The notes under the pieces were generated by a model. It had not been told where the DNA came from and ran no database searches. It saw only the letters and a list, made by a program, of their open reading frames with translations. A stretch of DNA of 64,000 bases. It comes from Bradysia coprophila. Its lineage: Eukaryota; Arthropoda; Insecta; Diptera; Sciaridae. A program made the position numbers and the translations under genes. Below are positions 37,231-48,125 of the stretch, piece by piece. The stretch lies in NCBI RefSeq assembly GCF_014529535.1, contig NW_023503584.1, forward strand, positions 186,001 to 250,000. Reading direction: 5' to 3'. How positions within the stretch are numbered: the first letter of the stretch is position 1; every line of letters begins with the position of its first letter.

Positions 37231-37863
37231 TTCACCAATTTATTATTTTTTCGAAATTCGAACGGGATAACAAACAACAGATTTTGCAGTTAACGAAAAT
37301 GGTTACAACATTTTTCGATGTAACCTCGACGAGTCGAAATTCGAGGATGACACTTATCACCACTGGGAAGCTGATTTCACCTACTTCACCTAACCTGATC
37401 GAGCCAAAGTTATTTTTCTCGTGAAGTCATATGCTGTAGCTTTCGAATGACACCGATCTTCAGTTTTTATATGAGAAAATGTAATTTTGGCAACCAACGT
37501 TTGGGTCGAGGTAATTTCACCTTACTTCGAAGCAGAATGAACCAAAAATCTTCTAAAATTTTAATTTTGTTTCATTTAGTGCAATTGTTGAATTATAGCG
37601 TTCGTTTCTACAAGGAAACAAGTTTACAGAAATCATTTGAGATTTATTGACAATATCTTGGAAAGTAGATTACAAACCAATACTTTTTGGTCATAGCTCC
37701 CCGAGTCTTGTCAATAGCTTTCAGCAAAACAAAAAAAAGTTTAGTGAAATCGGTTCACGTTTCGTGAAATAAACTAGAATTTTCAAAAATTTTCTAAAAA
37801 CAAGCATAAATTTGTATGGTGGTATCTAAGCGAGATTTTCGTATGAGAATTGAGGCCCTGCAT

Positions 37864-38034
37864 CAGGGCCTATTTTCGATAATTTAAATTCTCCAAATTA
37901 TCAAAAAATTCTTGAAATTATCGAAAAATTATCAAAATTGTCCTAAAATAAATTTAAGAATTTCGATAATTTTTGTAGAATTTAGAGAATTTTTCGATAA
38001 TTTCGAGAATTTATATTATCGAAAATAGGCCCTG
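37864..38034. mobile_element. hAT-like non-autonomous element (b), 171 bp
   Basis: The ends CAGGGCCTATTTTCGATAAT and ATTATCGAAAATAGGCCCTG are inverted copies. Flanks CCCTGCAT and CCCTGGAT are an 8-bp duplication with one mismatch. The interior is AAATTATCGAAAAATT-type repeats. It is the shortest member of the family found at 5017 and 38969. Confidence 0.8.
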
Positions 38035-38968
38035 CCCTGGATACATTTTGTAGAATTGAATCTTGTTGAATTGCCACCTGAATTTAGTTGGTGGAATATC
38101 TGAAGAAAATTTTATTGTATGGATCGAGTGGTGAGCAATCTTACAAAATCCATCGTAAAACCCCCTTTTAAAAATCTACAAATTCACTGGAACTCTCAGA
38201 AATTCCTGCAAATACCTTGAAAGCATTCAAAAGTTGATGAGAATGAAATTTTTCCACACTCTCCGACTCGATTTTTCGATTTTTACCAACGCCAAACTCT
38301 TTCGAGGAAAGGGTGACCTAAGTTTGAATAATCTCAGCTCGTGAATTCCTAGGAAAGTTAATCATAATTAACTCTACAATCACGTAATGCAATGGCTCAG
38401 AAAAAGTTCATTTAGTACGTCAATGATTAAGATTGTAATGATTGTACTCGAAAGATACCAAAACCACTTTTTCACGCGCGGTACGTAAACTGGCGTAATG
38501 TGAGAAATGAAACTGTTAAAATAAAAACAAAAACCAGCGAAAGACGTGAATTTCTTGCTTATTAGTTTGAGGTGAGTGTATTTTTGCTGAGTGCATATTT
38601 GGTCTGTGGAACAAAACTCGCGACACTGAAGGTTTCACAACGCATATACGCAAATATCTTCAGCTGTAAGTTAATAAAAAAAAATATAAAAACGTATTCC
38701 ACAGAGTCCGTTGCATTTTGATTAAAATTATTCCCTCCATCGCCCGCCATATTATGAATGAAAGTAAAACTAAACCAACCCATATCAGAAGACAATGAGA
38801 AGAACACAAACTAGAGCTGTGCTCGCGAAATCAACAGACCCTAAGCCCAACCGGTTCTTGGTGTTACGTAGAATTTCCGCGTTTTGAGCGTATCTGACTT
38901 GTTACCGTCTAATGTCTAATCCCTTTCTCTTTACCCGATTCATTTATGCGATTCTGTTCTCTCTGCAG
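38035..38968. other. Intergenic, no recognised gene
   Basis: This is AT-rich non-coding sequence between two hAT-like elements. The short open frames lack any family feature. Confidence 0.4.
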
Positions 38969-39430
38969 CAGGGGCTATTAAGTTGAATTAATTTGCCGAA
39001 ATTCGCCAAAATTCGCCAAAATTCGTCGAAATTCGCCGAAATTCTCCCAAATTAAAAAATTCAAATTTTGAAAATTTTCTTCCAAATTTATGTTTTTTGA
39101 AATATTTTGCTAGTTTTGTGATATAGCATAATAAAAATATGCAAGAATCTACCAAATTCACAAATATTTGTAAAATTCACAAAATTAGGACATTTTTCAT
39201 CGTTTTTCCAAAAAAAAAGCCATCATGGCTTCCCGATTAAAAATAGATTTCTGGAATGTCTTGGCCAAAAATATGTAACTAAGTTCTAAGATTCTTTGAA
39301 ATTTCTTTAAATCATGTATAAATTCACAAAAAATCGCCAAAATTCGCCAAAATTCGTCAAAATTCGCCAAAATTCGTCAAATTCTCCAAATTCGCCAAAA
39401 TTTGCTGAAAATTCAACTAAATAGCCCCTG
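38969..39430. mobile_element. hAT-like non-autonomous element (c), 462 bp
   Basis: The ends CAGGGGCTATTAAGTTGAAT and ATTCAACTAAATAGCCCCTG are near-perfect inverted repeats. A perfect 8-bp duplication CTCTGCAG flanks the element, the classical hAT target size. Both subterminal regions are runs of AAATTCGCCAAAATTCGCC. No transposase is present. Confidence 0.88.
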
Positions 39431-39711
39431 CTCTGCAGGGGAGTTGAAAAATGATAAGAGCGGTAGACATTCTTATCTACAATAAAAATTGATTGGAAAA
39501 ATAAATGGATCTGGTTGTGGTTTCTATAATTTGCTGGGTATCTTCGACTTCGAATCGCATTAGGTAAAAAAAAATTGGGCCGGGTCAGACTGCGACAAAA
39601 CATCGACTGCACATCTCTAAGTGAACACCCCGTGGACAGCTGCGGAAAACCGTCTCGGTGCAATATATATATATACATATTGACACTGACAGTGCAGGAA
39701 AAGTGTTGAAA

Positions 39712-40659
39712 ATGGCTGAACTTAAAGGTATAAAATCCATTGTTTATTTCGAATTGCTATTTTTGATTGACTATGAGATATAAAACTGTTAGCTTGTTGA
39801 GTTATGACTAAATAGTATTTAAGCCATTGCATAGGACATTGAGTTTATAGTCGTTTAGCTGGTGAATTGGATGAGATGTCAAGCCTTTGTTAGTAGTGCA
39901 AATATTTTGTTTTAAATTAATTTATTTGAGAAAAAGTTTGAAACACTTTTATTAATCAACCGGTGAAACAACAGTTACGAACTTGAGCTAGAAAAAGATT
40001 TGCAGGAGTGGGTCTTACTCATTTGATATTATCAATAGCGGTGTCGCTTAGTCTGCAATTAAACAGCCTGGAATCTGAAGCCATATGTGATAATGGATTG
40101 TTTGACAAATTTCTCTTTAAAATATGCCGAAATCGAAGAGGAAATAATCTCCAGTGATCCTTCCAGTCAAGATTTTATTGAAGCGGGAAGGATTGATAAC
40201 GAAATCACAACACCAGACAAATCGTACACCATTGTATCACCGCTAATGTTCTCCAGACAGTCATCATTAGATTCACTCTCCACTCCAAGCAGTGATGTAT
40301 ATTCAGTGCAAAGTGATTACAGTTGCTATCCAACTAGCAGTATTTCACCGTCAGACATTCCCGATTCACCAAGTGAGATGAACTCGCTACTTTCCACTTT
40401 AAAAGTGAAATCGGAAATCAATGAAGCCGATGGTCGTGTAATGAACGATGATGATGGAGATAACATTCTACTTGAAAGATGTTTAAGGTCGGGCATTCAT
40501 GCCATGCAACATTCTGACCGCAATGATCATCGTCGGTCAATGGCATGCGGAGAACTTTCGCCTGTATCAGTGCACAGTGATTCGATGGACAACGAAAACA
40601 AATTGCTAGAAGGGTGTTGGCGGCGTGGTATCAAATCATTTTTGGTCAGAAAATCGTAA
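39712..40659 (+). CDS. Mini-APC: short gene with APC 15R, 20R, region B and SAMP-like motifs
   Basis: Exon 1 (39712-39727) codes MAELK. It joins in phase 1 across a 339-nt intron (AAAG|GTATAA to AAACAG|CC) to exon 2 (40067-40659). The product is 202 residues. TNFSLKYAEIEEE resembles APC 15-residue beta-catenin-binding repeats. SPLMFSRQSSLDSLS resembles the APC 20-residue repeat TPLMFSRC-S-SSLDS. It is followed, as in human APC after repeat 2, by SVQSD and SSISPSDIPDSPSEM, the conserved region B/inhibitory segment. NILLERCLRSGIHAM and NKLLEGCWRRGIKSF resemble Axin-binding SAMP motifs. There is no armadillo, coiled-coil, basic or EB1-binding region, and no such exon nearby. A TATATATA run lies about 30 bp before the start. 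If exon 1 is wrong, the first ATG in exon 2 is at 40093. It could be a real regulator of Wnt signalling or a decayed APC fragment. Confidence 0.7.
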
Positions 40660-41112
40660 TTGAACTGGAGGTGCAATTTTATCGAACTTTGAAATTAGGA
40701 GTGTCAGAGGTGCTGCGTTTGAAAAGTTTGTAATCTCGAAATCAATTTGGAAAAATTAAAAATGTTGTCACTCAATTCCACACGTATTAAACGGTATTGT
40801 TCACTCAAGTAGAGGTCATAGATTCGTAAACATCATCATCAAGCTTCAATGGTATTCAGTGGTCAGATAAACGTCTTGACGACGAATATGAGTTTTCGGG
40901 GTTTTTTTAGCAGCCGAAAAATTCACAAGAGAACGAAGAAGAGTCGCAACCATCTAGAACACAAAAGTCTATCGAAACTTTTGTTAGGTGTGCGATTGCT
41001 GCTAATTGCTGAGGACTTTCTCACCTCTAATTAGTCGTTAAACTTTCTGTAACCCTTATTCTCCCTCTTTCTCCTTTTTATTCCAATGAAACTAATAATT
41101 TACCACTTCTTC

Positions 41113-41710
41113 ATGCTTCCAATAACGGCATGGACAGCGTAAGTTGCATTGAAACTAATATGAAAATATGAAATAGAATTGTACCGCCTAACATTGTACA
41201 CACAGCCTCGTCAGTTTGGCATTCGCTGGCTCAATCGGTATGACCCTCATCATCTTGGCTTGTGCACTACCACAATACCAGTAAGTGGCGGGCATCTCAC
41301 TCACCAAAAACGAAGATACAAATCGCATTTTTTTACTTTCAGACTGTGGTGGCCGTTCTTTGTCGTCGTATTTTACATATTCTCCGTGTGTCCAACACTA
41401 CTGGCCAAACGTTCAATGAACAACAGCCTATCCGGCTCGAGTCCCTGCTTGGAATTGGCAATTTTTCTCACAATGGGATTCGTTATCAGTAGCTTCGCAT
41501 TGCCGATTGTTTTAGCAAGGGCAGAAGTGGTGAGTTAAACATATCCAGCCGGGACCTAAACCGTTCAAATTTATGCAAATAATTTCTATTCAGATCATGT
41601 GGGGTGCATGCTATTTGACGATCTGTGGAAATTTCGTTGTGTATGGAACGATTGTGGGATACTTCTTGCTTTTCGACAGCGAGGACAATGTGTACGGTGG
41701 GATGGCATAG
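41113..41710 (+). CDS. LEPROT / Vps55 family endosomal membrane protein, copy 1
   Basis: There are four exons: 41113-41138, 41206-41280, 41343-41529 and 41594-41710, giving 134 residues (human LEPROT 131). Segments TALVSLAFAGSIGMTLIILA, LWWPFFVVVFYIFSVCPTLL, ELAIFLTMGFVISSFALPIV and IMWGACYLTICGNFVVYGTI are the four membrane spans of the Vps55 family. The family acts in endosome-to-vacuole/lysosome trafficking and dampens surface leptin and growth-hormone receptors in mammals. The first exon (MLPITAWTA) is inferred: it supplies GC|C to make the conserved ALV, with a GTAAGT donor. An upstream ATG at 39712 does not join in phase. A second copy lies on the opposite strand 1.1 kb downstream. Confidence 0.9.
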
Positions 41711-41949
41711 CTAATATAAATTTGTGTTTTTTTTGTACCCCCGAATCTTACCTTTTAATTATTGTAATTCTTCATTGATTTAATCGTTTTTGTTTTTGTT
41801 TTTCTTCCGAGTGAGAATAGAGCAGACTTTTTGGACCGTGAACAAATTGGTTTTCTTATATTTTTTTCAGATTCCAAGAAAATCTAAGTTTGTAGCAAAA
41901 GGACCATAGAGAAGAGCTCTAGCGAAATTACTGACTTGGGCACTATAAC

Positions 41950-42360
41950 CTACTATTGGTTTTGGTCTCCTCCAGTAATCTTCTCCAATCGGACCTATTC
42001 CGCGCCAACGTTCTCTCCTGCTTTTAGATCCGACTCAACTGCATTTTTCCATCGTGTTTTTGGTTTTCCTGGTCTGAGGCTACCATCGGAATTTGTCTTT
42101 AGCGGTTTCGAGGCCACACGTGCCTCATCCATTCTGGATCTTTGTAAAGCTGATACAGCCCATGGTTGTATCTTCTTCGCGAAATGCCGTTCACATTGAC
42201 ACCTTCAAAAATTGATTGAGTAATTATGCTTTCAAAAAGCAAAACTGTCTTTTCGTCTCGTCGTGTCATGCACCAAGCTTCCGATCCATATGCTACAACT
42301 AGTCGACCAGCGATCTGTACAGTTCACACTTAAGGTTGCGTTGAGTGTTTTTGACCGAAA
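41950..42360 (-). pseudogene. Degraded non-LTR retrotransposon reverse-transcriptase fragment
   Basis: Read on the minus strand it gives VAYGSEAWCMTRRDEKTV, FESIITQSIFEG, RRRYNHGLYQLYKDPE and, in a shifted frame, GSLRPGKPKTRWKNAVESDL. This is the usual C-terminal region after the reverse-transcriptase domain of RTE/CR1/Jockey-type elements (YGSEAW-T-R-E, GRP-TRW-D-V-DL). Stops and frameshifts show it is dead. It sits between the two LEPROT copies. Confidence 0.8.
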
Positions 42361-42847
42361 GAGTTTTGGAAGACTGATCTCAAGGGTACTGAGGGTTCTG
42401 TTGGATCATTAGACAGTATGTGTAACATGGGCCAGAGTTCCGCTAAGGTTGTAAGGTTAAAATTATTTCAGATGATTTGTACGTCTCACGACAATCTCCA
42501 GAGCAGCAGCGCAACCTTTTCATGAATTCACTGCAATTTCGAAATCTTACCGAGCAGGTCATGTGTAAGACTTTTCTAAAATCAAATTCGACTACGTTTC
42601 TATCGAGTCACGTTTCAGAATGAGCCTTAACACGCTTCAATGATCACGGTAGGCCGCAAAAATTGAACACACTAAGAATAAGACATCCTCACCAGTTCTG
42701 TTCTATCCATCTTTGGCACTAACAAAACACGATTTCATTTTTTGTATCAATATAATGTCTCCAAAAGAGTTGTGACTGTTCGTCTCCATAATTTAAGCTC
42801 ACTTATTCGATTAAACAAACTACTTTCTCTATTCCTAAACGTTTCCT

Positions 42848-43594
42848 CTAAAAACCTCCTCCGTATTCAAAATTGTCACCGTCCATCATTGCAAAGAAAG
42901 CAAACATTGTGAGGTAGACAATAACGTTGCCTGTGATTGTTAAGTAGCAGGCAGCCCATAAAATCTGCAAACCAAAAATTGACTTGCTGATGATCCGGAA
43001 TATCGAGAAATATTTTTCAAGCTTACCGTTTGACTACGAGCCATCACGATCGGTAAGTAGAAACTGCTCAGTACAAATCCAACCGTTAAAAATATGGACA
43101 GGTCAATGCGCGCTCGGGATTCAGATCGTTTTGCGATTATCGTTGGCAAAATGGCCAGGATGTAAAAGGCGAAAACGAAAAATGGCCACCACAAGCTGGA
43201 AGAGAAAAGCTTTTTTTAGTTTTAGACTTAAATCAAAATTCTATTTAGACAGACACAATTTAAAGGGAGAGACTGTCAAACGAAAAACGTTCGATTTATA
43301 TATACCTGTAAGAATATCTAGTTGTTTCAGGCGTGGTTGTATACATGTACAGAAGTAGTACTTCAGAGAAGAAGCAAGTTAATTAAAAGTCACTAGAATT
43401 GAGGTACAGTCGGGGAAATTATGGTTAAACAGGGAAGTGACAGGGTCAGTAACTGGGGGGAATAAGCCTACCGTTTCAAGCCAATCAAGTAAGATCAGAT
43501 TCTTCTTCGATTTTTTTTTCTCAGTATCCTTTTTGAGAGTTTTCAGCTGAGGTACGCAATAGACACAGTCCCTCCAATAGAACAATGAAAACTA

Positions 43595-43626
<32 letters not shown>

Positions 43627-44508
43627 TTCCATTGTTGTAGCGTAAATGGAGTGAAGTGCATTTCGTGCTTCAAGCGTGAATCGCACTAAATTCCGTTTAT
43701 TCACCGTTTTAAAAATAACAATGAAAATGGCTCGCTATTTCCATTGTTATAGCGTAAACGGTGAGTAAACGAAGTGTATCGGCACTTGAGCTGCACTGTA
43801 GAGGGCGTAACGTTTCTATGAAAAATTCAGTATACGCAAAGATCACGAGTTGTAATGTCTCTCATTTTTCCATATATTTTTGACGTTTCGTGATCTTTGC
43901 TAAATGGTGTAGCCAGCTTGCACCTCAAGGTGCCAATAGTTCGATTCGTGCTTTAAGCTTAATCCGTACTTGCCGTTTAATGAAGAGATAGATAGAGAGC
44001 AGCTCTCACTGTTTTTTTTAACAGTCAGAAAACGGAGTCAAGTGCGGATTAGGCCTTACTATCAACACAAATTTAACGAACTTTTTATCCAACTGAAGTG
44101 GTTGCATCAGAGTCTGCATTCATGAAATATATTTTCATCGTTCCAAAAATCGCTTTTCCCTATTTATTGGCTCTCTTTCATTCATCGGGCTATTTTGTCT
44201 GATTTTAGATCACACAGAATTCGAGGAGCTGAGCAGCGGCTTGTATAGCGCGACAACACATAATATGTACACTGAATTAATAGACACATTTATCTTCAAA
44301 AGAATCAACGCTACGTTTTCGCTATCACAGTCATGAATAATTTGCTTCAGTAATCGTGTCATTAAGTTAGTACACAATCTATGTAGTCCCTAAACTCACT
44401 AAAACAATGGATACTAGAAAGCTTCGTACTCACTTAAATTGTGGAAGTGCACAAGCCAAGATAACGAATGTTATCCCAATGGATCCACCGAAAGCAAGAC
44501 ATACCAAT
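42848..44508 (-). CDS. LEPROT / Vps55 family protein, copy 2 (first exon not found)
   Basis: Three coding exons are clear: 44508-44434, 43195-43027 and 42964-42848. They have the same phases as copy 1, and exons of 75 and 117 nt are identical in length to its second and fourth. The third is 18 nt shorter (169 versus 187), removing six residues after LLAKR. Product segments are LVCLAFGGSIGITFVILACA, LWWPFFVFAFYILAILPTII, DLSIFLTVGFVLSSFYLPIV and ILWAACYLTITGNVIVYLTM, ending NFEYGGGF. The short 5' exon with the start codon must lie above 44510. A weak candidate ending in MNFFLGAV lies near 44645, but the donor is poor. It is an intact-looking paralogue of the convergent gene, with four membrane spans predicted. 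Confidence 0.85.
43196..44433 (-). other. Intron 2 of LEPROT copy 2
   Basis: The 1.24 kb intron runs from AA|GTGAGT to CCAG|C. It holds a CT microsatellite at 43593-43627 and nearby short inverted repeats (ATTGTTATAGCGTAAACGG-type words at 43625-43770). I see no nested gene. Confidence 0.6.
43593..43627. repeat. CT microsatellite
   Basis: It is about 17 CT units with one CTAT interruption, in the intron of LEPROT copy 2. Confidence 0.95.
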
Positions 44509-46078
44509 CTGAAAGGTCGGAAATCACTAATTAGTTACGAAAGCCGGTTACAATATATTTACAATTATGTTACCCTTTTCAACATATTAAAGTTTTGACA
44601 ACGAAAATGAGTCACATCGCATACCGAAAAGGAACACACAGCACCGAGAAAGAAATTCATTTGAAATTAGAGAACTATTTTAACGAACAAATAGCATTGG
44701 AATATTGGTGAATGAAGTGAAATTCGATTCTCCATGGTGAATTTCAATTTGTTTGTTCGCCAAAATGTTCATTAATTTTACCTTTTAGCTCCATTGTGTG
44801 TATTTACGTTTTTTCTCTGATTTATTTTTACGATTCTTAGGTTGGCGATAGTGACACATAGATTTCATCGAATGTAGGCAGTGGTGACCGCTTTGATGGT
44901 GAATAGACAGTGTTAATGTCAATGAATGTACAAACCGTACAAACCATGTATGGTCTATCCATACAAGTCGGAGGAAATAGCGATTTCATAATACACAAAT
45001 TCACTTCTCAATGATTTGCATTGAAAGGTGCGTTTGTTTATATGAAATCGCTATTTCATCCGCTCCATATAAATTTTGACATTAGACCATACCTTGTGTA
45101 ACAATTCATTGGTTAATGTGGACTCGAGTCATCCGTTTTCATTGTGTTTTGCCTCCGCAAACGTGATAGTTGTTATTTCGGTCATTTTGATATCAAATGC
45201 CAACTGTCATGTGCATGGAGGCAAAACGGATGACTGTGAATTCAGACTTAAAATTAACTGGTTTTTCCCCTGGTTTTACGCTCTTTTAACATTGTATAAG
45301 TGAAACTCTTACTTTGCTAGAATACCACTAGTGTTCAAGTTGTTTAAGAATGAAAAAATGAAATGCTAAAACTTCATCCAGCTTATTATGAAATAGAGAT
45401 TCAAGCCACTTTTCATCTAATTGACCGATGGCTACTGCCAAAGATACAAGGACAACTAAAAAAGTTGCTCTACATAATTGTCAGTCTAACGATTATACAG
45501 AAGATCGTCATTGAGATCGGAAGTGACTTTAAACTCGGTTGTTCGACATTTTCGCAAAATTCATTCTTAAGGGAAGTTCAAAAGTACCAATGAAAGAACA
45601 CAAGAATCCGCTGTGCCTTGAACTTGAGCCAACAGTAAGGTTCTGGAAAACTTTCAGAATCTTGCCTACAATAGGTTTGTTCCAAGTAACTGTAAACACG
45701 AAGTTTGACAACCCGAACAACGACAATTTCATCCGCAGCAACGTCGCTTACGTGATATTTCATACAAATCGAGCAATGTCGCCTGCGCGATTTACACAGA
45801 AATATTATTGAGGTTATGGTTCTGTGGATGAAGTTTGACAATTCATATGGCCTTGGAACAAACCTATCGCCATTCACTGCATTTAAGAAATGCTGCCAAC
45901 ACTGCTCGAATCTCGAAATGTCAATCATCTGGGAGGGGAGATGATGAAGACGTCAAAACATTCTTCCTTCCGTTCAGTTGAATCGCGTTAAATGCCAGTG
46001 GTAAACAAAATACTGAGCAAAATACGAGGAACGTTGGTTTTGGTTTAATTTGAAAGCATTTTTCGAGCGATTCACAGA
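44509..46078. other. Intergenic with small foldbacks, upstream of cyclin H
   Basis: Inverted pairs are GAAATAGCGATTTCATA/TATGAAATCGCTATTTC near 44973-45058 and GTCATCCGTTTT/AAAACGGATGAC at 45128 and 45223. A third pair is a 16-bp perfect ATAGGTTTGTTCCAAG at 45671-45686 against 45852-45867. These look like MITEs. The promoter of cyclin H and the 5' exon of LEPROT copy 2 must lie here. The overlapping open frames at 45539-45928 run through the hairpin. Confidence 0.55.
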
Positions 46079-47420
46079 ATGTATGCGCTAAGTTCACAGC
46101 GACGTTACTGGACATTCGGCAGCGAGACCGAAATTGATGAATTGCGACAACAGCAAAATCAAAATTTCATTTCGAAGGCAACGCAGGGTCGTGATATTGA
46201 TGTAAGCAAAAAATTTTGATTTTTTTTGTTTTTGTCGGTGACGATTCAACAGTCATACGCATTCAATGGATTCACAGGAAAACAACTTAGGTCATGTCTA
46301 TCTAACGCCCAGCGAAGAAAAAGTTCTGCTCAAAAGCTATGAGCTTCATTTGCGGGATTTTTGCAGGCGATTCGAACCCCCAATGCCGAAATGTATAGTC
46401 GGTACGGCGTTCCATTACTTCAAACGGTTCTATTTGAATAATTCCACCATGGACTATCATCCGAAGGAAATATTGTAAGCGAATCCCGAATCAGTGTACC
46501 ATGTGCTGTCTCGTAAAACTAATTTTTTTCCCGTCCATTCCATCAGAGCCACTTGCGTGTATTTGTCATGTAAAACGGAAGAATTCAATGTCTCAATATC
46601 GCAATTTGTCAGCAATATCAAAGGCGACAAACAGAAGGCGATGGACATCATCTTGTCGAATGAATTACTGTTGATGCAGCAACTGAACTACTATCTCACC
46701 GTCCACAATCCATTCCGTCCGATAGAAGGATTCCTAATTGATATAAAGACACGCTGTTCACTGCCGAATCCGGAACGGCTCCGGGCTGGAATTGATGATT
46801 TCATCGACAAGACATTTTTAACCGATGCGTGTCTTCTGTATGCTCCGTCGCAGGTATGCTAAAGGATGAAGATTTTTGGTTCGCAGGCAGTATTGATCAA
46901 TCCCTTTCGATTCCACTTTAGTTGGCCCTGGCAGCAGTTTTGCATTCAGCCAGCAAAGAGCAATTGAACCTCGATAGTTATGTAACCGAATGTTTGTTCC
47001 AAAATGCCAAGGATAAACTTCAGCGCCTTATTGAAGCTGTTCGAAGTAAATGAAACATTTTTTTAATCGAAACGCATGCACAAGCCTTGCTCATCTACCC
47101 AAAAATTCTTTAGAAATTAGGTCAATGGTAAAAACTATCGAACAACCCGATAAGACATTCGTGCGCTCACTGGAGAAGAAATTGGACCAGTGCCGCAATC
47201 AGGAAAACAATCCCAATAGTCTGATGTAAGTGGTTAATTTTTGGGTTCGACAGGGGTTGCTCAGCATTCCAATATTCGTTTCAGATACAAGCAAAGAATG
47301 CAGAAGATGCTGGACGATGAAGATGATATTGAGTTAGGTTTGGGATCGTCGGTTCAATTGAACGTGAACGCAACGGAAGAAGTACACGATGCGTCGATGT
47401 TAAGTGTTGATTTGAATTGA
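46079..47420 (+). CDS. CycH: Cyclin H, regulatory subunit of CDK7 (CAK/TFIIH)
   Basis: There are six exons: 46079-46201, 46278-46474, 46547-46853, 46922-47045, 47114-47225 and 47285-47420, giving 332 residues (human 323). The start MYALSSQRRYWTF is the family N-terminal helix. The first cyclin box runs from about LTPSEEKVLLKSYELHLRDF through VGTAFHYFKRFYLNNSTMDY and ATCVYLSCKTEEFNVSISQF. The second covers LLYAPSQLALAAVLHSASKE. HNPFRPIEGFLIDIKTR is nearly invariant in the family. An acidic tail begins LDDEDDIELG. Cyclin H with CDK7 and MAT1 activates cell-cycle CDKs and phosphorylates RNA polymerase II. Exon 2 starts at CACAG|GAAAAC because this keeps phase 0 with the GAT|GTAAGC donor. Confidence 0.96.
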
Positions 47421-47771
47421 ATATATTGTGATGGTTTCGATAGTCGAAATTTTGCTTTCCATAACCTGTTCAGAAGGGGAAAAGTATTTCATGGAACTGG
47501 AGGAAATTTATTGATTTCTTCGCTGCGAAAACGGTAAGTACGTCTGAAATTTCTGGATCGTTTAATTTGGTGGCTTGGCAATTTGTTGTTTGAGTCTCAG
47601 GAGTAATTTACGTTTTACAAATTATGCTGCACTTTCCGGTAACCAAATTCTGCAAGCCTCTTTTTTGTCGATATCCCCAAAAGTTAACAAGATTGTTCAG
47701 TGGAAAGAAAAAATTTTGTTGACCTTCTCGATGACGACTGACGAAAAGGAGATTTACGAACAGTTCACGAA

Positions 47772-48125
47772 ATGATGTTAATGAATTTTCCTCGAAGAAT
47801 TGACACGGAAAGCCGCTCTACGTTCCCCTGCGATGAAACGAAATTATTGATTGAAAATTATCTGGAACTGCAAAGCCCAATTGAAGTGAAGACTTCTGAG
47901 TCTAATCGGTAAGTCTAATCGAACTCTTTATTTCCCCGATGTCAGCTCGACTTCAGATTTCATTCAACGACAGAACATTCAATGCATTCTTCGTATCGTC
48001 AATATTTCGGCCATGGCACACGTCCAGCCAATCGTATATTCTTCACGGTATTTACTTCACCATATCTGGTAAATCGGGGGCAGATGCAGATAATCGTGTA
48101 TTTTGATTGCAAAAGGATTTTTTGA
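47772..48125 (+). CDS. Hypothetical two-exon small protein
   Basis: Exon 1 (47772-47908) ends AATCG|GTAAGT and exon 2 (47957-48125) follows CTTCAG. The join is in phase 2 and gives 101 residues including TKLLIENYLELQSPIEVKTS and HSSYRQYFGHGTRPANRIFF. The 48-nt intron with good splice sites and the unbiased composition look like real coding DNA, but I do not recognise the family. Alternatively the last exon may be spliced again at FFT|GTATTT, and further exons may be missing. It starts 351 bp after the cyclin H stop. It has no membrane segment or signal peptide. Confidence 0.35.

Noticed and set aside
39712-41280. Using the ATG at 39712 as first exon of LEPROT copy 1
   Set aside because: The canonical donor AAAG|GTATAA is phase 1 while the LEPROT exon at 41206 needs phase 2. 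It joins in phase to the APC-like exon at 40067 instead.
44780-44795. ATGGAGCTAAAAG on the minus strand as first exon of LEPROT copy 2
   Set aside because: The GTAAAA donor would be phase 1, while the exon at 44508 needs phase 2; the join runs into a stop.
45539-45928. Overlapping open frames on both strands upstream of cyclin H
   Set aside because: They run across a 16-bp inverted repeat and carry no domain signature.
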